64,000 nucleotides of DNA from contig CAXKVR010000150.1 of assembly GCA_964058845.1 (NCBI GenBank), positions 20,203-84,202 of the forward strand, given 5' to 3'. Below, in pieces: positions 54,911-64,000 of the stretch; position 1 is the stretch's first letter, and every line of letters begins with the position of its first letter. Position numbers and translations under genes: made by a program. Origin of the DNA: Carex sylvatica. Its lineage: Eukaryota > Streptophyta > Magnoliopsida > Poales > Cyperaceae. Below the pieces are notes generated by a model. That model was given only the letters and a program-made list of their open reading frames with translations. It was not told the DNA's origin and ran no database searches.

Positions 54911-57900
54911 CTACAAGTACCGGTGCTGACGAAAACCCTTGAAATGAGGTTGCATCAACTTGACATACAGACCGTTTAATTGCACAAGTGCATCATGGGT
55001 TCCCTGTTCCACAATTTTACCTCCATTTAGCACCACAATATTATCAACTTGCTTCATCATGGCAGCCCGATGAGCAATTAAAATAGTCGTCTTATTGCCC
55101 ATGACCAATGTGCCAAGTGCCTCTTGCACGACTTTGCTGGAGTCCGACTCAATTGAGGAGCTGGCCTCGTCAAGCAACAAAATCGGTGCATTTTTCAAAA
55201 CAACACGAGCAATGGCAATGCGTTGTTTCTGGCCAAGTGTCAAGTCGACGCCACGCATGCCAATATGTGTATCGTACCCATGCGGTAAGCTGCTTATGAA
55301 CTGATGGGCATTCGCAATTCTCGCAGCCTCTTTCATCTCAGACTCGGTAGCATTGTGACGTGCGTAAATTATATTTTCACGTATGGTTGTCGAGAAGATA
55401 ACAGGCTCTTGTTGAACCAAACCCATGTGGCTCCGCAACCACCTGAGATTAAAAAGCTTCAAATCTCGGCCGTCCAATAAGATCTGGCCTGACACCGGAT
55501 CATAAAACCGCTCGATTAGAGATATTAGTGTACTCTTGCCAGATCCTGACGCACCAACCACTGCCACTGTCTGGCCACCACTTATTTTAAGACTAAAATT
55601 GCTCAAAACCAAGGTCTCAGGTCTGGAGGGATAGTAGAAATTCACATTTCTAAACTCCATACTGCCATACACATTAGGTGGTTTAAGGCCGGAGGTGTCA
55701 TCAGGGTCAATGATTGGTGCACGATCAATTATATCAAAAACAGGAATCAAAGACTTCCTCCGTTTTAGTATGTAAGGTGCAAGGCCAAAGGGGTAGACAA
55801 GGGCAAAGGTGGCAAAGGAAAATACCATATACTCTTTGATCGCGGTCATTAGAGTTAAGTGATGCTTGTGCACAGATTCTGCTGTAAACCAAAGGAGAAA
55901 GGCATTACAGGCGAAAAGAAGGAATTGGGACAGACCAAATCCAAATCCTATTATCAACCCATGCAGCAGGCTTTTGATATAAATGCGGCCAAGCTGGAAA
56001 CGATAAAGATCCATTATTTTGTTTCCTGCACAAAATGCAACAACTGTGTATATGTTTCGGACAGCATCCTCTAGCACTGAAGATGCCTTCCTGTGCATCT
56101 CTTGGATGCCTCGTGAAAACCCCAATAGCCACAGTTTCTGCAAAAAAGAAATGACCCTCTTACTAGCTAATAATAAACAAAAAAGCATCTGCACCTAAGT
56201 AATTTTCTATTAATTAGGGACTGCTACATGCCAGAACAAATTGGGCAGGATCTGGTCATTAACTCTTACTAAATGAATGTCAGACTCGATATGCATGCAC
56301 CACTGGCTGGTCAACAACCCTGGAAAAGACCTGACATGTTAAAAGGACGGATTCCTTAGAGACTATGGTACAGTAGTACTGTGCTTTATGATGAAAGAGA
56401 GTATACCCAAGATCTAAAGCCTATTTTTTCCAATTAAAATTGAAACAAAATGATCAATGGATCAAGCCAACCAAAATTGGCTCAACCAGATGCTGCTAAC
56501 AGGTCAACCTGACGAGTCTTAGTCAACATGGCCATGATAAAATCCAAAGCCAATATGACTACTAACAGCAACCAAACAATTATATTAAGCATAAGTACCT
56601 GGGCAACAGCAGCACAAAAGAGTACAGGAAGAGATGCAAGTGCAGCAAGAGCCACTCTCCAATTGAGAAACATGCCAATAGAAAGGGCCACCACAACAGC
56701 TGACAGATCCTGCACAAATAGGGAGAGTCGGTTGCTAAAGGAAGCCCGCACGTACGTTGCGTCATTTGCAAGCCGCATTGACAGTGCATCTGCGCTATTA
56801 TCCTCTTCGTCAAACCATCCAATCTCATTCTTTAAGATTGCTGCATGGAACATTTCAAATTCTCAACACCTCAATTTTTTTGAGGGAGTGCTACAAATGC
56901 ATTTTATTTCAGAATAATTACAAAAATAATCAGTTGTGACTTGTGATACTCAATTTTGGTCTTATATGTACATATACCAATGTTTGCATGACTATGTTTT
57001 TTTTTCCTTTTTATTTTACTTTCCATGTATCCAGTGCAAATTTATTATTTATTAATTTTTACTATAAAAATAAACCATTATGTGCTACACCATTTTGGAT
57101 CCTACAAAAAGGAAGTTAACAAAATACTATTTCCATGAAGGAACCATACTCTCCCACCAGTGAGTATGTTTACAATTTACAAAAACTATAACCAAAGAAT
57201 TAAGATGCTATTTTGTAGCACAGTAGATGTAGAGAACACTAGAAAGTACATGGAATTGATCCCGAGGTCTCACAGACTCAACCTTGACAATATTCAAAAA
57301 GGTTTTATTCAAGGAAATAACCAAGTATACCTGAAAACATCATTCTTCTGATGCGCTCTGTCATCTTCTCCCCCATTATACCAAAATAAAAATGTTGCAA
57401 GAAGTTCGCAAAGACTGTTATGACCCCCATTGCAACAATACATCCACACCACTTATTTACTTCAGAGTCCCAATCATGCACACCTATTTTGTAATATGCC
57501 GCCACAATAAGTGCAATCATATAAGCAAGCAAGGGATTAAATGAGCCGAAGATGGCTGCTCCAAAGCTTCCAAGAAGAGCGTACATCCACTCAGCAAAAC
57601 TGAGCACAGCCAGCCGCCAGAAAGACGGGGGTGTCAAATTCTTCGGTGGACCCTGTTGACTCGATCTCCTTGAATAGCCAAAATCAATGCTATCATCCAA
57701 GGGGCGGCTGAAGGTTGCTGAGTGGGACCGCTCATTCACCGGGTCAGATATCAAAAGAGGTGAGATCGGTGATTCTGGCTCAGACCCATTAGATGGCAGG
57801 TGTTTCGCTGGCTGTGAAACGTCGATTTTGGGCAGATCCGGCAGTCGCATCTCAAAGCTGTCTTGTCTTTTCATTGAAGGGTCAGTTGAGAAGTTTCCAT

Positions 57901-60900
57901 CTGAGGCTTTCTCTGGAGGGGGGCTTTGGACCTTTGGAGATCCACGGGATGAGTTATTATTGGTTGAAGCTGTGGTGCTATAGTTGGCATCAGAATGGCG
58001 GAAGGGTAGGAGGCCATTGGTCTGTTGGATAGATGAAGATTTGGCCATCTTAGGAGAAGACGGCTCTTGGTAGCCCTGACTTGTTGAAGGATCATCACTT
58101 CTCTCTCTGGACGTCCTACTTGGGCTTCTGAATAATTTTAAGAAGAGCAACATTGTAATCAATGAAAGACTTTCCATACCATAATCTCAGATAGACAAAC
58201 TAGTGGAAGTAAAGTATATCATAACTCAGGAGCCCGATGAAGTATTATGATTCTGTCAACTTAATGTAACTAATGAGCGACAATAATGAAAAAACAAATT
58301 AAATAATAAAACAACATAGTTCAACATTAGTTTCAGTTACCTCCTGGGAGTCTTAGCTGCTTCTTCACACCTTAGAAGCTCAGCATAGAGACCATCCAAG
58401 TTAAGCAGCTCCTCATGCGTACCCATCTCGACCAGCTGTCCTTCCTCCATGACTGCTATGAAATCAGCATTTCTTATCAGACTTAGCCGCCTCGCAATAA
58501 TAATAGTTGACCTTCCCAATGTAAGTATATCCAGCGCTTCTTGCACAGCCTTCTCGGACTCAAAATCAAGACCACCAGTTACCTCATCAAGCAATAGGAT
58601 TGCTGGGTTGGATAGAACAGCCCGTGCCACTGAGATCTTTATCTTTTGTTCATCAGTCAATGGCAAACCAGCCCGACCAACCTAGAACATACGCACTAAA
58701 CATCAGCATTATCATTTAGCATGCATAAAATAAATGGTATGCAAAGATGAGATTTATTTCACCTGAGTGCTGTATCCCCCTTCAAAAGAGGTGATGAATG
58801 TGTGAGCATGTGCAATTCTGGCTGCCTCCTCAATTTGATCTGCTGTGGCGGCTCGTCCATAAGCGATGTTCTCTCGTATGCTCAAGCTTAGTAAAGCTGG
58901 TTCCTGTGTCACTAATCCCATCTGGCTTCTCAACCACTGTAGATTTAAATTCCTTATGTTCTCCCCATCCAAGAGAACTTCGCCTGAAAAAAAAAATACA
59001 AATATTTTCAAACCAGAAAAAAATAATTCAAACTCATAAAGAAACAGAAATTTGACAAACAAGAAACAAATCCATACCTAAAGTAGGATCATAGAAACGC
59101 TCCATCAGAGGGATTATGCTGCTCTTTCCAGAACCATTTCGACCAACAAGTGCAATGGTCTTTCTGGCCGGTACAGTGAGGAAGAAGCCACTCAAGATGG
59201 GTATTTCAGGTCGAGAGGGGTAACTAAAATACACATTTCTAAACTCAATATTCCCTTGTGCCGAGGCTAAGGTTTTACCACCCTGGTTATCACCCGAGGT
59301 CGATCGGCTTATCATCTCATAAAGCCTATATGCAGCAATCCGACCTTGCTCAAAGGAGTAGAAGTTTGTAGCAGCTTGGTTTAATCCTCTACACAAACGG
59401 GGAAAGAGAGAGAGAGAGCATAGGTTAATTACCGGAGAAAGTTAAAGAAAACATGGAATAATAGCAATGATAGAATTCAGTTTTCCAAGCTATAGATCAC
59501 TTTATTCCCACTGTACTTGTTTTTTACATGCACCTGGAATTAAACTTCCTGTACAACTGCCTTAGAACATGTGGGTATCCTTGAAGTTGAAATGAGTTTT
59601 ATTCACTTCCAACTCGAAACAAAAAGCCAAATAGAGCTTGCCAAAGTGACATATTTTTAGCTGTGATGCAAAACTACTTTACATCATCTAAAAGTTCTTA
59701 AAAGATTAGAAGATAGTTGTGTTAATATTCACTTACAGGCCACTCAGTATAATTGCAAACAGAGCGGCTACTACTTCACCACCATTAGCCTTTCCATGCT
59801 TAATTAATGAGCTCCCGACCCAAAGTTGCAAGGCACATGAACAAATAGCTAGCCCATATGTGAACCCAAGTCCCAGCCCCTGAACCAGGCTTATCAAGAT
59901 CCCATACCGAAGTGTTGCTTGTAGAGAAGTCGCATATGAATGCTTCGCAAGACCCTCATTCACAAATGCATAATGTGTTCTGATATATAATATAGCCTGA
60001 CAGAAAAGTACATACACATATCATCAAAATATTACCCTAGTTGAAAATAAAACCTAATTATTATATCATGCTTGCAAGCATCTTGTAAAAACACATGAAC
60101 TGGTGAACATTATAGTAATGTCGTGGAATAGGTATGTCCAGTTAACTACCAACAAAATCTCAATGGAACAACCAAGCAGGTAAACATGTTCAGCTTTACA
60201 TTTACATATATTAATTACGAACACATTTAAATTGGAGAATTTGGCCAATTTTTACTGATTTAACCTAAGTTTCAATAGGTAGATGCATAAGATGTTGACC
60301 TTTTTGTGCTGAAAGAGGTACGTTCAGTTGCATTTGCAGAAAGGTAAATAAATAATTGCCATAGTTTGCAAGAACAAACAAAATATATAGAGACCTGTTC
60401 AGCAATACTAGCAGCCTCAGCATACGCATCTTGGATATTTTCAGCAAGTCGATGTAGAAATATATTTGATATCCCTCCAGCAGCTACAATGAAGGGGCCT
60501 GTAGCTAATGTCAGAAGAGCTATTTGCCAGCAGTTAACAAGACCAATTATAAGTCCTCCAAAAAATGTTGCCATGTTGTGTATATAATTCGCAACCTACA
60601 GCAAAGATTTAATACATGTTTATGTTACAATAAAGTCCACACAAGATACTCCAGAGTCACATCAATCATTGAACAATAGTCTGACCAAAAAAAATACTCA
60701 TTACTTTACCCAAATTGTAATTATTACAAGAAAAATATCGTACCTGCAGCAAGTACTTGAAATTTATGCATCAGTAAACCAACAAAAAGGAAATATCAGG
60801 CAGGCAAAGCTTGAGTAACCGATGAAAATCATATCAATTTGGTTCAAACACAGCACTTCATAAACCAGTCCATGCGGACATAGAAGCCAAGGTACACCTT

Positions 60901-62299
60901 TTGCTTGATGTGGTTTTAGTTCAGTTTGGCTTAGGAAAGGGATTTTGTATATTAAAATGGAATATTGTCAATGTCTAAGAAAACGTACATTCTCAATGAC
61001 TCCTATTTATAAGCAAAGCATTGGAAAATTTTAATAACGAAAAATGAGGGATGCTAGTGAACCAATTGAGACATGCTGGAGCTAACTATTATATAGCAAA
61101 CTATTAGGAATAATTTGCAAAAGTAATATATAACAATGCTGATAAGTAACGTAGCTTCCAAGTCAAAGAAAGAATTGACTCACTTTCTCACTAAGAGCCG
61201 ACTGAATAAGCAGCACATCACTCAACACTTGGCTCACTATATCTCCATTGTTACCATATGTGTCAAAAAAGCTCATATCCTGATTTAACAGAACTTGAAC
61301 GTACTTCGACCTTATAACTGCAGTTTGCCTCTCTCCAGTGAGAATCCAGCAGGACACCTCTAAAAAGCTAAAAAACTTAGATGATATTTTTTGTGTGCAA
61401 TTGATACAATGTATTGTATAGAAAATAATCTGTTGGCAAGCTCACCTATCCACCCAGCAATGAAGACCCCAACAGCTATGTATAGGAAGTACAAGGCATG
61501 CTACACAGAAAGTTAGAGCGTATGATAAGAGAAGTTAAAATTATAAGTCTCTTCTGCTTTTAACGAAAGTAATATAAAGTAAATTCAGCAGGGGAGGAAA
61601 TTACATCTTTCCAATAAAAATTCAGCATAATACAAAGGATATCTAAACAACAAAAAGATCGTTTCTCAAATTGAAAAATAAATAGGTCTAATTACTTTAC
61701 TCCTTTTCACCATTAAAAAAAACAAAAACTACTCACTCCAGAGCTCTAATTTCTCAGAGACATATGAAGATAAACTAAACTCAAATACAAAGTTCCTTCT
61801 GAGAAAAGAGTATATTTTCTTCGTAACTAACAAATAAATAAGGCAGTTGCAAACGTTAATTCTCTTTCTTTTCAACAAAACAAACAAAGCTATGGAGAAG
61901 CACTAAATTTAAAGCACTGACCTCTTTAATGTTATGATACAAAGCATCTCCGTGGAGATGCAGAAGATTGATCGTTTTTCCAAAGAAATGGAGATACACA
62001 ACAAGTGCCATGCCATGGGCTGCAGCCGCAACCCCTCCTACTAACATGAGAAACCAATCAAAACGATCAGCACACCTGAAAAGTTGCTTGAATGGAACGG
62101 CCCCAGGAGGCGGCTCAGACTCGTCCATATCATCATCAGCACCGTCGGCCCCCGCTTCGTCATCGATCACTCCGGTGCCCCCGTCCGCCATAGGGTCCAG
62201 ATAGGGCGAAGGCGACTCTGGTGGTTCTGACACTTCTGACACCGGTGTCAGAGGCTGCACGTGAGGCGGCGACCACCCGAAGAGGCCGCGTGACGCCAT
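54911..62299 (-). CDS. ABCB20: ABCB6/ABCB20-type full-size ABC transporter, 11 exons, 1402 residues
   Basis: Exons (minus): 62299-61922, 61500-61446, 61359-61184, 60595-60395, 59996-59737, 59388-59078, 58983-58763, 58681-58341, 58127-57331, 56840-56599, 56137-54911. Every junction has GT-AG, and the total of 4209 nt keeps frame to the stop; Arabidopsis ABCB6/20 are about 1407 residues. The start ASRGLFGWSPPHVQPLTP is the family signature. The order is TMD1, NBD1 (Walker A GRNGSGKS 439-446, Walker B LLLDE to 567), a Ser/Pro linker (about 650-790), TMD2, NBD2 (Walker A GASGSGKS 1189-1196, Walker B ILLLDE 1313-1318, switch His1350). As I remember this branch, neither NBD has a canonical LSGGQ (LTDEQ 542-546, LTLGQ 1293-1297), and NBD1 has Arg598 for the switch His. 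These are plasma-membrane exporters; auxin transport is reported for the Arabidopsis pair. The ATG at 62299 is chosen because GTG at 62302 is no plant start. Confidence 0.93.
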
Positions 62300-62640
62300 C
62301 ACGCTTCTATCTCGTACTGTGTTTCTTCCCTTCTGCTCTCCTTCTCTCTACTGGTATCGATACAGAGATGTAAAACCCTAGGTCGGGGCTAAACCTAGGG
62401 TTTGGTCGTGAGAATTGGAGAGGTCGGGGTGGGAGCGAAGGGGGTTTGGTGTGTGTCGCCGGATACGGGATCACGGCGGAGGGCAAAAGAGGAAAGGCGT
62501 TACAAAAAAGGGAAAGGAAAGGGGGAGAAAAAGGAGAACATTGGAGGGCAGTCCTTTCGATTTCTCCAGCACTAGGAGGCATCATGACGAGACGGCGAAG
62601 CTTTTCGGCCTGGCCCACTTGACAGTGTAGGACCTTTTAA
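62300..62640 (-). promoter_or_regulatory. 5' leader and proximal promoter of the ABCB gene
   Basis: GC-rich compared with the flanks. On the gene strand it is pyrimidine-rich (CTCTCTTCTCC-like) and contains two copies of CCCTAGG/CCTAGGG. No clear TATA box, as for many broadly expressed plant genes. Frames on both strands here are short and Pro/Ser- or Arg/Gly-rich without domains. Confidence 0.4.
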
Positions 62641-63140
62641 AATGTTCCTCCTGGTTACGCCTGGCGCACCAGCTCATCACTTTCTTTTGACAAAACATTA
62701 TTCAATATTAGTTGAATTGAAGACGAATATTATTACAAAATTTAATTAGGATAATAGAGTTGTATTTTTCATATTTAATTTATCTAGCTGTTGACTTAGT
62801 TCTCAAAGATTTTTAATTTTGTTTTTAAATTACAGATATTTGAAACCAATAACACAATATAGCTAGGGTGTTAAAAGAAATATATTTTTTCAACTCTCAA
62901 GTTACTCCGTCCATATTAAATAAGAGTACCAAGATAATTGATAACTTCAAAATCATATATGTTAAATTTTATTCATATATTTAACTATCTAATATTATTA
63001 TTATGATGAAATTGATTCATATACAACATTTGTATATATTTTTATTTAATTAGTAATGTATACTTTCATAAAAAAACAATGGACCAATAATTATATTTTT
63101 TTATGCACCGGGTGTGTTTACAGTAAAATATTTATTTGAT
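62641..63140. other. AT-rich upstream region of the ABCB gene
   Basis: No frame or recognised repeat; long A/T stretches. Confidence 0.4.
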
Positions 63141-63244
63141 TGTTATAATTTTAGTGAGATTTTACAGGTCATCAATTTATTCGTTAATTGCTTGTTATAA
63201 TTTTAGTGAGATTTTACAGGTCATCAATTTATTCGTTAATTGCT
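63141..63244. repeat. Perfect 52-bp tandem duplication
   Basis: The unit beginning TGTTATAATTTTAGTGAGAT and ending CGTTAATTGCT is present twice without a mismatch (63141-63192 and 63193-63244). TCGTTA recurs just after. It lies about 0.9 kb upstream of the ABCB start. Confidence 0.9.
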
Positions 63245-63620
63245 CGTTACTCGTTAATTTTAACGGATGAGGATATATTACAGATACAACGTATCTTGTG
63301 TTTATTAGGTAATGATAGTATATATATAGTAAGATTAGTTCTAAACAAGTAAATACAAAATTATCCCAATTTTATACCGAACTCATAAACACTTCCCAAG
63401 CTATATTAAATTAGTTTTAAATATACTGCACCATCAATTAATAAATTATTTCATTGTGTGATAAAAACCGATGATTAATAATTAATAAATGATTAGTTAT
63501 TTACGGAACCTTTTTAGATGGCGGAGTATTAATTGAGAGGTTGGTGCTCCGGGAGCAATCAATTATGATTCGTTCCACCATTTATATTCTATCAGCCCGC
63601 CAATTCCATTCGCGTAGAAA
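63245..63620. other. AT-rich intergenic, nothing recognised
   Basis: TATATATAGTAAG near 63320 is TATA-like but no gene follows at a suitable distance with confidence. Confidence 0.35.
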
Positions 63621-63974
63621 ATGATAAACGGCGGAGATTATTCGTGGAACTGGTATGAGCTGTGTGTACGGCTAAGATTGAAAATCACTGAGACGGGGTT
63701 GGTGCGGAGCCTTTTTGTGTTGGATTTCACATTTATGGGACCCGCAAAGGTCGCGTCCGAAGGCGTGAGCTGGATATGTTTCAGAATTCACCCAAGCTTC
63801 GACCACAATTACGCAATTCTACGATCCGACGTGGCTTTCTGGAATCCTCTAAATTTTGTGACCAATCCGTATAAATTTTGCTCGTACATCGTTATTGACG
63901 CTGTCTTTTTGTTGACTAGGAGACCGCGAAGCAACAACGGTCATAACATACTAGAAGGGGCATTTGCGGAATAA
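63621..63974 (+). CDS. Doubtful ORF, 117 codons, no recognised domain
   Basis: The frame MINGGDYSWNWYELCVRLRL... runs to a TAA at 63972 near the window's right edge. GC content is somewhat above that of the flanking intergenic DNA. I recognise no family, signal peptide or membrane segment, and there is no upstream TATA box. It may be an exon of an unseen gene or chance. It lies head to head with the ABCB gene, about 1.3 kb apart. Confidence 0.2.
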   Translation: MINGGDYSWNWYELCVRLRLKITETGLVRSLFVLDFTFMGPAKVASEGVSWICFRIHPSFDHNYAILRSDVAFWNPLNFVTNPYKFCSYIVIDAVFLLTRRPRSNNGHNILEGAFAE

Positions 63975-64000
63975 AATTTTACGGGCAGCCAGGCAGCCAG

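Noticed and set aside
55859..56074. Frame of 71 codons opposite the last ABCB exon
   Set aside because: Antisense shadow; no start context or domain.
57687..58032. Plus-strand frames opposite the ABCB linker exon
   Set aside because: Antisense shadows of a confirmed coding exon.

Overview
The window looks like plant nuclear DNA, probably from a flowering plant. It is AT-rich, gene-poor and packed with LTR retrotransposons, MULE and hAT elements and foldback MITEs. Its two recognisable host genes belong to plant families: a CrRLK1L (FERONIA-type) ectodomain protein and an 11-exon ABCB6/ABCB20-type transporter. No RNA gene, CRISPR array or bacterial-type operon was seen.

Layout, left to right. 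1-286 is the 5' end of an unidentified minus-strand gene that leaves the window. 571-2191 holds two foldback MITEs. 2326-6898 is a decayed Copia element, into which a second, non-autonomous Copia-type element (6899-10112) inserted with a 5-bp target duplication. 10121-12475 has a minus-strand LTR fragment and two adjacent palindromic MITEs. 13371-13733 is a hAT-type MITE. 14627-16234 is an intact CrRLK1L-like gene with signal peptide, malectin-like ectodomain and membrane span but no kinase. 16416-18537 has a LINE tail, a Mutator-type MITE, an F-box (DUF295-like) fragment and another palindromic MITE. About 18950-21845 is a Ty3/gypsy-type LTR and primer site running into an 81-bp tandem array. 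21846-25300 is a Copia-type LTR cut by two separate minus-strand solo LTRs. 26329-27232 is a hAT-like element. 29980-31495 is the end of a minus-strand Copia element. 31606-36542 is a whole but mutated MULE with a 9-bp target duplication.

37309-45156 is a young gag-only Ty3/gypsy-type element (TR-GAG type). Both 1706-bp LTRs, primer site, gag ORF and polypurine tract are intact. It splits a short host-like ORF, and a 1.8-kb solo LTR has since landed in its 3' LTR. 45592-48113 holds fragments of another gypsy LTR, a Copia 5' end and a second MULE transposase. 48346-51491 is a 3.1-kb array of the same 81-bp repeat that reverses orientation once. 51492-54900 shows no gene. 54911-62299 (minus) is the ABCB gene; eleven exons keep frame and give 1402 residues. 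The rest is AT-rich intergenic DNA with a perfect 52-bp tandem duplication and one doubtful ORF.

The host genes show no functional link to each other. The mobile elements form a readable nesting order, supported by exact target-site duplications at most junctions. The features most worth attention are the kinase-less CrRLK1L gene, the gag-only element with its recurrent palindromic words, the orientation-switching 81-bp arrays and the split small ORF. All boundaries and alignments here were made by eye.
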